64,000 nt of DNA from Phycisphaerae bacterium (lineage in GTDB: Bacteria; Planctomycetota; Phycisphaerae; UBA1845), in contig JAJDEB010000033.1 in NCBI GenBank assembly GCA_029260015.1, forward strand, positions 62,001-126,000, read 5' to 3'. Shown here in pieces: positions 41,894-51,587 of this stretch. A program made the translations under genes and the position numbers. Under the pieces are notes generated by a model. That model had not been told where the DNA came from. It ran no database searches and was given only the letters and a program-made list of their open reading frames with translations. The stretch's first letter is position 1. The number at the start of each line of letters is the position of its first letter.

Positions 41894-43438
41894 ATGGCCT
41901 TTACCGACCTTCGATCCTTTATCGAACACCTCGACAATCTCGGTCAACTCAAACGCATCAAGGCTGCGGTCGATCCGATTCTGGAAATCTCGGCCATCGC
42001 CGATCGCGTTTCCAAATCACCGGCAGCCGGCAATCACGCTTCACCCGCAACCGACCCGTATCACGGAGAAGCTGGTGGACACGCGTTGCTCTTTGAAAAT
42101 GTGCAGGGTTCGGACATCCCGTGTGCGATTAACGTATTCGGCAGCTACGAACGGATGCGACAATGCCTCGGTGTGTCCGATTTTGAAACGCTGGCCGAGC
42201 GCGTGCAATCGCTCGTCAAACCGGAAATGCCGACCACGTTGATGGCCAAGATGAAGAAGCTTCCCGAACTCGCCAAGTTAGCCGGCATCGGTCCGAAGGT
42301 TGGCAAGTCGGGCATCTGTCAGCAGGTCGTCAAAACCGACGACGCCAACCTGTTCGACCTACCGATCATTCAATGTTGGCCCCACGATGGCAAATGCGGT
42401 TATGCGGGCCGACCGGCTGACGCTGAGAAAGGTACTGGCCGCTACATCACATTGGCGGGCATCTACACGAAAAACCCCGACAACGGCGAGCGAAACGTCG
42501 GTATGTATCGCGTGCAGGTCATGGGCGAGAAACGCGCCGCGATGCACTGGCACATGCACCACGACGGTGCAGCCCACTTCCGTCGCTACAAAGCCCGCGG
42601 CGAATCGAAGATGCCATTGGCGATCGTGCTAGGCGGCGAACCGGTACTGCCATATGCAGCCACCTGCCCGCTCCCGCCCGATGTCAGCGAACTGTTGTTT
42701 GCGGGCTTCCTCAATGGCAAGGGCATCGAACTGGTCCCGTGCAAAACGATTCCGATGGAAGTGCCCGCCAACGCCGAAATCGTTATCGAAGGTTGGGTCG
42801 ATACCAATGAAACCCTATGGGAAGGACCATTCGGCGACCACACCGGGTTTTACTCGCTGGCTGACAAGTACCCGCTGTTTGAAGTGACGGCGATCACCCA
42901 TCGGCGCGATCCGATTTACCTGACCACGATCGTCGGCTTGCCGCCGCAGGAAGATTACTACCTAGGCAAAGCCACCGAGCGCGTGTTCCTACCGCTGCTC
43001 AAAACGCTGATCCCCGACATCATTGACTACCATCTGCCAATGTTCGGGGCGTTCCACAATTTCGTATTCGTCAAGATCGCCAAGCACTACCCAATGCAAG
43101 CCCGCAAGGTGATGAGCAGCATCTGGGGAGCTGGCCAAATGATGTTCAGTAAATTCATCGTGGTGGTGGATGAGGATGTAGACGTTCACGACGAGCAGCA
43201 GGTGATGTTCCACATCGGTGCCAACGTAGACCCCCGCCGCGATATGATGATCGTAGACGGCCCGCTCGACATCCTCGACCACGCCTCGCCCTACTACGGC
43301 AGCGGCTCCAAGGTCGGCATCGACGCCACAAGAAAAATCGAAGGCGAAGGCATCGTCCGCGAATTCCCCGACCTGCTAACCATGTCGCCAGAAATCGAAA
43401 CGCTCGTCGGTAACCGATGGAATGAATACGGACTCTGA
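41894..43438 (+). CDS. UbiD-family decarboxylase (menaquinone/ubiquinone type)
   Basis: A 514-residue prenyl-FMN-dependent decarboxylase. Family motifs are DLRSFIEHLDNLGQLKRI at the start, LFENVQGSDIPCAINVFG, ERNVGMYRVQVMGEKRAAMH (prFMN/metal contact) followed by WHMHHDGA, MPLAIVLGGEPVLPYAA, and EGPFGDHTGFYS with the catalytic-region Glu and Asp. The long form with an N-terminal extension is typical of the decarboxylases of the menaquinone or futalosine pathways, but UbiD substrates vary too widely to name one. The start follows GGGAG; in-frame starts upstream lie in the REPIN-like element. UbiX is not nearby. Confidence 0.9.
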   Translation: MAFTDLRSFIEHLDNLGQLKRIKAAVDPILEISAIADRVSKSPAAGNHASPATDPYHGEAGGHALLFENVQGSDIPCAINVFGSYERMRQCLGVSDFETLAERVQSLVKPEMPTTLMAKMKKLPELAKLAGIGPKVGKSGICQQVVKTDDANLFDLPIIQCWPHDGKCGYAGRPADAEKGTGRYITLAGIYTKNPDNGERNVGMYRVQVMGEKRAAMHWHMHHDGAAHFRRYKARGESKMPLAIVLGGEPVLPYAATCPLPPDVSELLFAGFLNGKGIELVPCKTIPMEVPANAEIVIEGWVDTNETLWEGPFGDHTGFYSLADKYPLFEVTAITHRRDPIYLTTIVGLPPQEDYYLGKATERVFLPLLKTLIPDIIDYHLPMFGAFHNFVFVKIAKHYPMQARKVMSSIWGAGQMMFSKFIVVVDEDVDVHDEQQVMFHIGANVDPRRDMMIVDGPLDILDHASPYYGSGSKVGIDATRKIEGEGIVREFPDLLTMSPEIETLVGNRWNEYGL

Positions 43439-43513
43439 CCAAATCGCATAGAAAACTCAAATTGTGTAGGCTCGGTAGACAGATGCGTCCTCAAGGAGTG
43501 TCGCCCACTTTTT

Positions 43514-43972
43514 TCACGGGTTTGAAACAAGTGCTGCCATGAATACCGCCGACGTCAAGAGTGACAAACACAAGAGTACGATATAAACAAGGGCGTTTGC
43601 GGGGCGCAGCAGTACATGCTCTGAGATATACCGAAGCTGCCAACACCGCCAAACGAACATGCCAGTGGTAATGAGCAAAGCAGGGATCGTGAAAAACCAG
43701 ATCGAGGTGACCGAACGGTAAAGATCATGGGTCATAAACCCAGGGGGATTCACCATGAAATTGAAGGCAATCCAACTAATTGGAATTCCAATCACTGACG
43801 CCCAATACAGCTTTTGCTGCCGCAATTTCAAGTACGCTAACGGAAACGACGCGCTGACAACACTGGTTTTGATTGGCAGCCCGCACTCCGGACAATTCCC
43901 ATCGGCTTCCAATCCTTCAAACAAGTACTGGCATTGAACGCATGATTCAACTTTGTACGGTCCCGTACCCAT
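43514..43972 (-). CDS. Zinc-ribbon membrane protein of unknown function
   Basis: A 152-residue protein. It starts with a zinc ribbon (CVQCQYLFEGL then CPECGLPI), followed by three hydrophobic helices (WASVIGIPISWIAFNFM, IWFFTIPALLITTGMFVW, YIVLLCLSLLTSAVFMA). Planctomycetes have many small proteins of this design. No partner or function can be inferred. It lies head-to-tail 49 bases from the pseudokinase gene upstream. Confidence 0.7.
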   Translation of the reverse strand: MGTGPYKVESCVQCQYLFEGLEADGNCPECGLPIKTSVVSASFPLAYLKLRQQKLYWASVIGIPISWIAFNFMVNPPGFMTHDLYRSVTSIWFFTIPALLITTGMFVWRCWQLRYISEHVLLRPANALVYIVLLCLSLLTSAVFMAALVSNP

Positions 43973-44021
43973 TGCGCGTGCCTTCGATTCGATGTATCCT
44001 CAACGATGAAACGTGCGTACT

Positions 44022-45452
44022 CTACGACCCGATCACATAAACCCAACCGACCACAACATCGTCGGCGCTGGTTTGAATGTTTTTGATGAGTTGATCGGCG
44101 TAGGGGGCGAATGACTTCCAGCGGCTATCATTTGTTGACGTGATGACTTCCGATTCGATTCTCTGCGAATCGTAGCCGATCAGGTTCATACCCCGCCAGA
44201 TGATCGGTACAAACGTCTTCGGCGGTTTGCCGACCGACATCAATTCGAGGTCTACCAGTCCGTCCATTTCGCCGAGGTTGTCGGCAGATACGATCACGAA
44301 CACGCCCACACCACCGGGTGAAGGTATCGGCCAACCACTGCTCGACGCGCCCACCGGGAGGCTGAACTTCTGCTGGTTGGGGCGATCGGGTTTGGCCACC
44401 TTCCAGGTGTGCAACTTGCCATCCGAGTCGCGGTAATAGACGGCAACGTTTGACGGTTTTGACAGGATGACATCGAGAAACAATCCGTCACCCGTTCGCG
44501 CCGATATCGCAGCCGTCGAAAGATCCTCGACCTTCTCGCCGGCGTCCGCCCGACGCACATTCATGGTCACATCCAGAATGCGGGCTGGTCCGCCACCGAT
44601 GACGCCCCAGATACCGAACAAACCGACCAACAATACGCCAACCAACACGAACCCCAATTTGACTGCCGGCTTGGATCGTTTGCCGTGCAGGTAACTTTCC
44701 AAATCGCGGACCAGCGTTTCGGCATCGAGATAGCGATGGATCGGATCGGTCGCGAGCAGTTGGCCGCAAATCGCCCGAAGTTCGGTCGGTGCTTCCGGGG
44801 CGGCACGATCAACCGGGGGGATGTCATCGAAATCAGAGAATGGGTTGCTTAACTCGGCAAGCGGTCTGTCCGTGGCTTGCTCGCCTGAGAGCAACCGATA
44901 CATCACCGTGCCCAGTGCAAACAGATCGCCGCGCACGTTCAACTTGAATTCGCGTTCGCGTCCTTCGCTCCCCTTGCCCTTCGGCTCGCTCGACGGCATC
45001 GCGTCCAATCGAATGCCCATGCCGAATTCGGCGAAAACGGGAAGGTCGGATTCATCGATCCAAATGGTGCGCTCGCTGATGTCACCGTGGGTCATACCCG
45101 CATTGTGATACACAGACAACGTCATCGCACACTCGCGAATCAGATGTGCAATCTGTCGATAGTCGCCGTCATAGGAAATGTACGCATTGGCGAGGCAGCG
45201 ACCTTGAGGCGGTTCGGTCACCAACACCGGTGCACCGTCTTCAGCCAAGAAGCTATCGCGAATCGCAACGATGCCTGACTGATGCAGTTCGTCGGCGATC
45301 ACCTTGGACCCGCGCGATTCCGACACGCGCGGTTCGCCCACCTTGACCTGAACGGGACCGCCCCCACCGCGATCGTAACCGCGCCAGACGGTGCCCACGT
45401 CAGATACAACTATCTGCTCAGTTAAGATGTAAGAACCGATTTGACGAGTCAC
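44022..45452 (-). CDS. Membrane pseudokinase (Ser/Thr kinase fold, degenerate active site)
   Basis: A 476-residue protein with a kinase-like domain (about 7-256), one transmembrane helix (about 265-287) and an exported C-terminal domain of about 190 residues. The fold is recognisable: Lys in VQVKV, HGD at 122-124 in the catalytic-loop position, and GDLFALGTVMYRLLSGE for subdomain IX. The active site is degenerate: the glycine loop reads IVVSDVGTVWRG (one of three Gly left), the catalytic loop is HGDISERT (Lys and Asn lost), and DFG is EFG. Metal binding and phosphotransfer are therefore unlikely. It may act as a scaffold or sensor. Expressed upstream of the zinc-ribbon membrane protein. Confidence 0.85.
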   Translation of the reverse strand: MTRQIGSYILTEQIVVSDVGTVWRGYDRGGGGPVQVKVGEPRVSESRGSKVIADELHQSGIVAIRDSFLAEDGAPVLVTEPPQGRCLANAYISYDGDYRQIAHLIRECAMTLSVYHNAGMTHGDISERTIWIDESDLPVFAEFGMGIRLDAMPSSEPKGKGSEGREREFKLNVRGDLFALGTVMYRLLSGEQATDRPLAELSNPFSDFDDIPPVDRAAPEAPTELRAICGQLLATDPIHRYLDAETLVRDLESYLHGKRSKPAVKLGFVLVGVLLVGLFGIWGVIGGGPARILDVTMNVRRADAGEKVEDLSTAAISARTGDGLFLDVILSKPSNVAVYYRDSDGKLHTWKVAKPDRPNQQKFSLPVGASSSGWPIPSPGGVGVFVIVSADNLGEMDGLVDLELMSVGKPPKTFVPIIWRGMNLIGYDSQRIESEVITSTNDSRWKSFAPYADQLIKNIQTSADDVVVGWVYVIGS

Positions 45453-45503
45453 GGCATCGGGAGTCCATCGGATTGCGGTGATAAATGTGCGATGCGGCTG
45501 CGC

Positions 45504-45563
45504 GTAGGGTCCGCTGTGCGGACCAACAAAGATTCAACGACCGGTCCGCACAGCGGACCCTAC
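45504..45563. repeat. Perfect inverted repeat, REPIN-like, overlapping the aceE stop
   Basis: Arm 45504-45524 starts GTAGGGTCCGC, arm 45543-45563 ends GCGGACCCTAC; the 21-base arms are perfect reverse complements around an 18-base spacer. Each arm is a hairpin (GGTCCGC-TGT-GCGGACC). The terminal TAG of the second arm on the minus strand is the aceE stop codon. Confidence 0.9.
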
Positions 45564-48346
45564 ATTAGATACGGGTCTTCTTTGTCTTGATCGAGGCCGA
45601 GTTCCTTTACCAGCTTCTTCACGTCAGCCGGTTTGGCCTCGCCCTTTTGCACCAATTGATACATCGCAGCCAGACAAATGTGCTCGGCATCGACTTCAAA
45701 ATGGCGCCTGAGCGCTGGTCGCGATTCGCTGCGTCCGAAACCATCGGTACCGAGCGTAGTCATCCCATTGGGCACCCAGCGCTGAATCATGTCGGGCAGT
45801 AGCTTGAGATAATCCGACGCCGCAACGATGGGCCAAGGTTCTTTCTCAAGCTGCTTTTGAATGTAGCACTTCGCCGGTTTGCGGTGGGCGTTGAGCATGT
45901 TTTCGCGCTCGACAGCCAACGCGTCGCGACGAAGCTCTTTGTAGCTGGTGATGCTCCACACGTCGGCGGCAACATTGAACCGCTCATTTAGAATTTCTTG
46001 AGCACGCAACGCTTCACGAAGAATCGTACCGCTGCCGAACAAATGGATGCGCGGTCTCTTACCGGGTTTTTCCGCAGCGCGATACTTGTACATCCCGCGA
46101 AGAATGCCATCTTCAACGCCCTTGGGCATCGGCGGCTGCACATAGTTTTCGTTATAGATTGTGACGTAATAGAAAATGTCTTCGTTCTCGCCGTACATCC
46201 GGCGAATACCGTCTTGCAGGATAATAGCCAACTCGTATGCAAATGCCGGATCGTACGCCTGCACGTTGGGCACCGTTGACGCCAGGATGTGCGAGTGGCC
46301 GTCCTGATGCTGCAAGCCTTCGCCGTTAAGCGTGGTTCGGCCCGCCGTTCCACCCATCAGAAAACCGCGGCCACGCATATCACCACACAACCATATCTGA
46401 TCGCCAATGCGCTGAAACCCGAACATCGAGTAATAGATAAAGAACGGAATCATGGGGCGGCCATGCGTGGCGTACGACGTCGATGCCGCGAGAAACGACG
46501 CCATCGAACCGGCTTCAGTGATGCCTTCTTCGAGAATCTGCCCGTCGCGGGCTTCGCGATAGTAAAGCAGCACGTGCGAATCGACCGGGTCGTAAAGTTG
46601 GCCGGTGTGCGAGTAGATGCCCGCTTTTCGGAATAGCCCTTCCATACCAAAAGTGCGGGCTTCGTCGGGCACGATCGGGACAATGTACTTGCCGGTTTCC
46701 TTATCGTTAAGCAATTGGGCGAGCATTCGCACGAACACCATCGTCGTGGATGCCTCGCGACCGCTGCTGCCGCCGTAGAATTCGTCGAAAACGCTGCGTT
46801 CCGGCACCACCACCTGCTTGCGGCGCACCACGCGGCTGGGAACGTGGCCGCCCAATTCGCGACGACGGGCCAACATGTATTGGATTTCTTCGCTGTCTTC
46901 AGGTGGGCGATAGAACGGCGCGTCGGCAAGCTCTTTGTCAGCGATGGGAATATCGAATCGATCACGGAACTCGCGCAACTCCTCGTCATTGAGTTTCTTT
47001 TGATTATGCGTGACGTTGCGACCTTCGCCCGCCTCACCGAGTCCATAACCCTTGACTGTCTTTGCCAACACCACCGTCGGACCCTCCGAGTACTCGACAG
47101 CTTTCTTATACGCCGAATAAACCTTTGCCGGATCATGTCCGCCTCGTTTGAGGTTCATAATCTCGTCGTCGGACATGTGCTCGACAAGTTTCAGCAAACC
47201 GGGAATCGAATTGAAGAAGTGCTCGCGTGTAAATGAACCGGGCTCGACGACGTACTTCTGGCTCCAACCATCGATCAGGTTGTCGGCCGCTTGTACGAGC
47301 AAGTGCTCCTTGTCTTTTTCAAAAAGCGGGTCCCAATCTTCACCCCAGATGACTTTGATGCAATTCCATCCCGCACCGCGGAACGCAGCTTCCAATTCTT
47401 GAATGATCTGACCATTACCGCGTACCGGACCGTCGAGGCGTTGAAGGTTGCAGTTGATTACAAACGTGAGGTTGTCGAGATTCTCGCGGGCTGCGAGGGT
47501 GATAGCCCCAAGGCTTTCGGGTTCGTCGGTTTCACCGTCGCCCAAAAACGCCCATACGCGCGACCCCTGCGTATCAGACAAACCGCGGTCGTGCAGGTAA
47601 CGGTTGAATCGGGCTTGGTAGATCGCATCGATCGATGCCAGCCCCATCGAAACCGTGGGGAATTCCCAAAAATCTGGAGCCAGCCACGGATGCGGATAGC
47701 TTGGCAAGCCCCCGCCGGCTTCGAGTTCTCGCCGGAAATTCTGACACTGTTTCTCGGAAATGCGACCTTCCAAAAACGCCCGCGCGTAAATGCCCGGTGA
47801 CGCATGCCCCTGGAAGAAAATCTGATCACCGCTGCTCTCACCACTCTTGCCATGAAAAAAGTGATTGAACCCAACTTCATACAGCGTTGCTGACGATGCA
47901 AACGTTGAGATGTGCCCGCCGATTCCGTCGCACTTGCGATTCGCCCGAACGACCATCGCCATCGCGTTCCAACGCACCAAACTTTTGATCCGCCGTTCGA
48001 TGTTGCGGTCGCCCGGATAGGGTGGCTGCTTCGCTCGCGGGATCGTATTGGTGTATGGCGTATTGGCACTGAAAGGCAACGGCACGCCGCGAAGAAACAT
48101 ATGCTGGATCAAACGCGAAACGATAAACCTCGCCCGATCGCTGTTTTGATGTTCCAAGACGGCTTCGAGCGATTGGATCCAGTCGTTGGTTTCCGCATGA
48201 TCCTGATCGATGAAACAGTAACTTCCCCTGCCGACCGGTGATGCTGGGTCGATCGTGGGTGAATCTTCAGGTTCATGTGAACGTCGATCCAACGGTGGGG
48301 TCGGCATGGTCTTTGGTCTCGGTTCGATGAGGGGCTCTACACTCAT
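45560..48346 (-). CDS. aceE: Pyruvate dehydrogenase E1 component, homodimeric type
   Basis: Thiamine-diphosphate enzyme that decarboxylates pyruvate and acetylates the lipoyl group of E2. At 928 residues it is about 40 longer than E. coli AceE, with the extra at the N-terminus. Motifs: GIGGHISTFASSATLYEVGF, FFQGHASPGIYARAFLEGR, the ThDP/Mg site WAFLGDGETDEPESLG ending LTFVINCNLQRLDGPVRGN, and the transketolase-like domain GITEAGSMASFLAAST. The E2 and E3 genes are not adjacent. A promoter is placed upstream at 48441-48469. The last codon and stop overlap the inverted repeat at 45504-45563. Confidence 0.96.
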   Translation of the reverse strand: MSVEPLIEPRPKTMPTPPLDRRSHEPEDSPTIDPASPVGRGSYCFIDQDHAETNDWIQSLEAVLEHQNSDRARFIVSRLIQHMFLRGVPLPFSANTPYTNTIPRAKQPPYPGDRNIERRIKSLVRWNAMAMVVRANRKCDGIGGHISTFASSATLYEVGFNHFFHGKSGESSGDQIFFQGHASPGIYARAFLEGRISEKQCQNFRRELEAGGGLPSYPHPWLAPDFWEFPTVSMGLASIDAIYQARFNRYLHDRGLSDTQGSRVWAFLGDGETDEPESLGAITLAARENLDNLTFVINCNLQRLDGPVRGNGQIIQELEAAFRGAGWNCIKVIWGEDWDPLFEKDKEHLLVQAADNLIDGWSQKYVVEPGSFTREHFFNSIPGLLKLVEHMSDDEIMNLKRGGHDPAKVYSAYKKAVEYSEGPTVVLAKTVKGYGLGEAGEGRNVTHNQKKLNDEELREFRDRFDIPIADKELADAPFYRPPEDSEEIQYMLARRRELGGHVPSRVVRRKQVVVPERSVFDEFYGGSSGREASTTMVFVRMLAQLLNDKETGKYIVPIVPDEARTFGMEGLFRKAGIYSHTGQLYDPVDSHVLLYYREARDGQILEEGITEAGSMASFLAASTSYATHGRPMIPFFIYYSMFGFQRIGDQIWLCGDMRGRGFLMGGTAGRTTLNGEGLQHQDGHSHILASTVPNVQAYDPAFAYELAIILQDGIRRMYGENEDIFYYVTIYNENYVQPPMPKGVEDGILRGMYKYRAAEKPGKRPRIHLFGSGTILREALRAQEILNERFNVAADVWSITSYKELRRDALAVERENMLNAHRKPAKCYIQKQLEKEPWPIVAASDYLKLLPDMIQRWVPNGMTTLGTDGFGRSESRPALRRHFEVDAEHICLAAMYQLVQKGEAKPADVKKLVKELGLDQDKEDPYLM

Positions 48347-48440
48347 GCTATCGATTCTCGCTTGGAAATAGACTGGCAGTAAATGAAAACAGAAAGAACC
48401 CGGTAGGCAATGCAGTTTCCGGGCGGTTTATACATTTAGA

Positions 48441-48469
48441 ATTATAGGTGAATACTGCCAATCCGTCAC
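48441..48469 (-). promoter_or_regulatory. Promoter of aceE
   Basis: On the minus strand GTGACG (48464-48469), 17-base spacer, perfect TATAAT (48441-48446). The start codon of aceE lies about 90 bases downstream. This separates aceE from the preceding minus-strand gene run. Confidence 0.6.
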
Positions 48470-48528
48470 GCGAATGCCGGTCAGGTCAGTGGGGACGGTG
48501 TTTGGTTACACCCCAATGGCGCGATACC

Positions 48529-49992
48529 CTACAAATCGGCAAGGACACCGCTGCGTTCGTTGAATTCTTCGATCTTTTGATCCCATTGTTCGACTTGGCT
48601 GAACGTTTCCGTCCAGAAATCGGGATCCCATAACTTACGAAGGTCATCCACGTCGCGCTGCTGCTGTTCGACCCAGGTGTAATACTTGAAGTTGTGCAGC
48701 GCTTTGCGGTCGGCGTACCCGAGTTCGCGACAGTGGTCGGTCGTGACGGCTTCGAGGTACATGGCAAAATGTCGGGCAGCCGCCTCGTCGGTATAGGGAC
48801 CGTGAGCGGTGTTCTCTTCTTCTAATCGCGAGGCATACAAACTCATCGCGTCGGTCAGCGGCATGAACACCACGTCGCGACTGTCAAAGTCAAAATACTT
48901 CGCGGTCTTGATCGCAGAGGCCAGGTTTGAAATGGCGCTAACCCCGAGCAGTGGCAACTTCTCAATCAGATCGCTGTCGATTCCGCGTTTGCTCAGATAC
49001 GTCTGACCGGCTTGCTCGTTGAACAACCGCATCAATCCGTAGCACAGTTCATCATCGATCGCCGTCACGAAGTCGGTATTGCGCACATTGTGAACCCAAG
49101 GCACGTGCTTGTCGCCGATGCCTTCGATGCGATGGCCGCCAAAACCGAAGTTCAGCAGTGTCGGACATTGCAGCGCTTCGGCTGCGGTGACCTTAATATG
49201 CGGATGACCCACCCGAAGGTAATCACCGGCCGCAATCGTGCCAGCCGATCCGGTGGAAGAAATGTACGCCGAAAGTCGATCACCATCACGCCGGACACGG
49301 TTGTACACTTCGTCAATAATTCCGCCGGTCAAATGATAATGCCACATCGCATTGCCAAACTCTTCAAACTGATTGAAGATTACGCAGTCTTTGCGCGTGC
49401 GGCGAATTTCCCAGCACTTGTCGTAAATCTCTTTGACATTGGATTCGCATCCAGGCGTTGCAATGACTTCCGCACCGATATCCTTAAGCCACGAAAAACG
49501 TTCCTGGCTCATTTCTTCCGGCAAGATCGCGACCGCGGTGCAACCCAACAGCGCACAATCAAACGCCCCACCGCGACAATAATTGCCCGTCGAAGGCCAG
49601 ACGGCTTTCTGCTTTAGCGGATCGAATTGACCAGTGACCAATCGCGGGACCAAACACCCAAACGCAGCCCCCACTTTGTGCGCACCAGTCGGAAAATAAT
49701 TCCCAACGATGCCAATGATGCGGGCATCCACACCCGTCAGCGCCGAAGGAAATTCAATCCAGTTACCATCATTATACAACCCGCCCTTTTCAACGGGTTC
49801 GTTTTTCCAGGTGATTCGAAACAAGTTGATCGGATCGACATCCCAAAGTCCGACGTTCTTGAGGCGCTTCTTGACCGCATCCGGAATGAGCGATGGGTCT
49901 TTCTGCTGGGCAAGCGTTGGAATCAAAATGCCTCGCGCACGGCAATGCTTAGCCGTACTATTCAATACGCTCTCGTTGACTGCACTTACCAT
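48529..49992 (-). CDS. PLP-dependent beta-family (fold type II) enzyme, TrpB/cysteine-synthase-like
   Basis: A 487-residue PLP enzyme. The PLP-binding Lys lies in FPTGAHKVGAAFG, comparable to GAHK/GSHK of fold type II enzymes, with the Asn/Gly loop STGNYCRGGAFDCALLG and the phosphate-binding Gly-rich SSTGSAGTIAAG. The length and the C-terminal 90 residues (WVEQQQRDVDDLRKLWD) exceed ordinary TrpB or cysteine synthase. Related proteins are annotated as generic PLP-dependent or cysteine-synthase-family in many bacteria; the substrate is unknown. Start at 49992, with AAAGGG upstream; an in-frame start at 50061 overlaps the dtd 3' region. Last gene of a likely operon. Confidence 0.82.
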   Translation of the reverse strand: MVSAVNESVLNSTAKHCRARGILIPTLAQQKDPSLIPDAVKKRLKNVGLWDVDPINLFRITWKNEPVEKGGLYNDGNWIEFPSALTGVDARIIGIVGNYFPTGAHKVGAAFGCLVPRLVTGQFDPLKQKAVWPSTGNYCRGGAFDCALLGCTAVAILPEEMSQERFSWLKDIGAEVIATPGCESNVKEIYDKCWEIRRTRKDCVIFNQFEEFGNAMWHYHLTGGIIDEVYNRVRRDGDRLSAYISSTGSAGTIAAGDYLRVGHPHIKVTAAEALQCPTLLNFGFGGHRIEGIGDKHVPWVHNVRNTDFVTAIDDELCYGLMRLFNEQAGQTYLSKRGIDSDLIEKLPLLGVSAISNLASAIKTAKYFDFDSRDVVFMPLTDAMSLYASRLEEENTAHGPYTDEAAARHFAMYLEAVTTDHCRELGYADRKALHNFKYYTWVEQQQRDVDDLRKLWDPDFWTETFSQVEQWDQKIEEFNERSGVLADL

Positions 49993-50078
49993 CGACGTCC
50001 GCCCTTTCCATTCAATTCTGCGTGTGTTGCCATATTCTGTAGAATTGCCGCAAGTCTGCAAGCGAAGGGCGACGCGTC

Positions 50079-50528
50079 TTAGAAGGTCTTGTGGGAATCC
50101 AGCAACATGCAGATGGGACCGTCGTTGGTGCTTTTCACGTCCATGTGCTCGCGAAACCGTCCTTGATGAACGGTTAATCCAAGCCCACCCAATACCTTGC
50201 AGAACGATTCATAAAGTTCGCGTGCAAGTTCGGGGCTGGCGGCTTCTATGAATGAAGGACGCCTGCCCTTTCGTGCGTCGCCTTGGGTTGTAAACGCGCT
50301 GACCACCAACACTTCGCCTCCGGCTTCCAGCACATCGCGATTGAGGGCGTCGCTGCCGTCAGGAAATATCCGCAAATGCCGGACCTTGTTTGCCAGGAAC
50401 TCAACGTCTTTGGGCATGTCGGATTTGGATACGCCAAGGTACACCAACAACCCCGCCTGCATTGAGGAGACAACCGCGCCATCCACAACAACGCTGGTAT
50501 CGTGTACCCGTTGTACAACTGCTCGCAT
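50079..50528 (-). CDS. dtd: D-aminoacyl-tRNA deacylase
   Basis: Hydrolyses D-amino acids (and Gly mischarged on tRNA-Ala) from tRNA. The 149 residues begin MRAVVQRVHDTSVVVDG. Active-site motifs are VSAFTTQGDARKGRRPSF (equivalent to the SQFTLYGD/SxQ motif, here with Ala for Gln) and the cis-Gly-Pro motif STNDGPICMLLDS. Its position between the WYL regulator and the PLP enzyme suggests co-transcription, but no functional link is evident. Confidence 0.93.
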   Translation of the reverse strand: MRAVVQRVHDTSVVVDGAVVSSMQAGLLVYLGVSKSDMPKDVEFLANKVRHLRIFPDGSDALNRDVLEAGGEVLVVSAFTTQGDARKGRRPSFIEAASPELARELYESFCKVLGGLGLTVHQGRFREHMDVKSTNDGPICMLLDSHKTF

Positions 50529-50546
50529 GCATTTAGCTCCAACACG

Positions 50547-51539
50547 TTATTGAGAATGCTCGGATTGATGGGTCGAACCGTTGCTGTACCTGGCGATGAG
50601 CGAGCGACTTCGTTCAACGATCAATTCGCGCAGGTCCGCCGGCTCGAGCACCAACGCTTGATCGCCATACCCCATGATCCACCACGAGATTTCGCCAAGC
50701 CCATCGACATCGACGTCAAACAGCAGCGACCCATCTGATTCGCGCCTCGTCCGCTGCGACCGATGCCACAGAACTTCTTCGACGTTGCCTGCGACCTTGG
50801 GCGTGAAGCGAATCGACACATGATACCGCCGATCCCCGCGAATCATCTGCCAAGCATAACCGAAATAATTCTCCAGCGAAAAACCGGGATCGTTCTCAAA
50901 CAATTGTTCGCGAAGCGTCAGCTTCTCGATACGCTCGAGTTTGTAGGTGCGGGTGGCTTTTTCTTTTTCGCTGTAGCCGATCATGTACCAGCCGCGGTTC
51001 ACAAAGATGCGCTTGTATGGGTGGATCACATCTTCAATCACCCGGCCTTCATAAAACGAATCGTAGCGCATCGAAACCTTGCGCGATTCAATCAACGCCC
51101 GCATCAACGTGGCGTTCACGTCGTTGATGCCATCCACATCGGAAGTCGGCCAAAACTTGACTTCGATATTTTCCAGTATCGAACCACAGTGGGCCCGAAT
51201 GCGCCCGGGAATCGCCGCTTCTATTTTTTGGGCTGCTTCCACGGCTTGGAGATACTCAGGGTGCAATCTGCGGGTATTCATCTTGCGGGTCAGCAGCATC
51301 ACCGCAAGCGCTTCGCCCACGGTCAGGTTGATCGGCGGCAGGAAGTAATCCTTATTGATGCGGTATTGCTTGGTTTTCTTATCGTAGTGAAAGGGTACGC
51401 CAGCCGCTTCCAGCATGTTGAGGTCGCGAAACAGCGTTCGGCGGGATACAGTCAGACCAAGGGCCAGGCCATCGGCGTCAAAACTCCGCCCCGATTGCAG
51501 CATTTGCAGCAGTTTGATCAATCGATGCGTGCGAGTCAC
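50547..51539 (-). CDS. WYL-domain transcriptional regulator (HTH_11 + WYL)
   Basis: A 330-residue DNA-binding regulator. Residues 1-55 are a DeoR-type winged helix (RTHRLIKLLQMLQSGRSFDA, VSRRTLFRDLNMLEAAGVP). The WYL domain (about 150-230) carries the name-giving motif as WYMIGYSE, with PYKRIFVNRGWY before it. The WCX extension follows (SIRFTPKVAGNVEEVLWH). Such proteins sense nucleic acids or nucleotides and regulate stress or defence genes. No defence genes are adjacent here. The gap of 18 bases to dtd and 48 to the membrane gene suggests one operon. Confidence 0.93.
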   Translation of the reverse strand: MTRTHRLIKLLQMLQSGRSFDADGLALGLTVSRRTLFRDLNMLEAAGVPFHYDKKTKQYRINKDYFLPPINLTVGEALAVMLLTRKMNTRRLHPEYLQAVEAAQKIEAAIPGRIRAHCGSILENIEVKFWPTSDVDGINDVNATLMRALIESRKVSMRYDSFYEGRVIEDVIHPYKRIFVNRGWYMIGYSEKEKATRTYKLERIEKLTLREQLFENDPGFSLENYFGYAWQMIRGDRRYHVSIRFTPKVAGNVEEVLWHRSQRTRRESDGSLLFDVDVDGLGEISWWIMGYGDQALVLEPADLRELIVERSRSLIARYSNGSTHQSEHSQ

Positions 51540-51587
51540 ACCCGCCAGTTTGTCCGCTTGCGCAGCGATGATTCAATCCTCCGCCCA

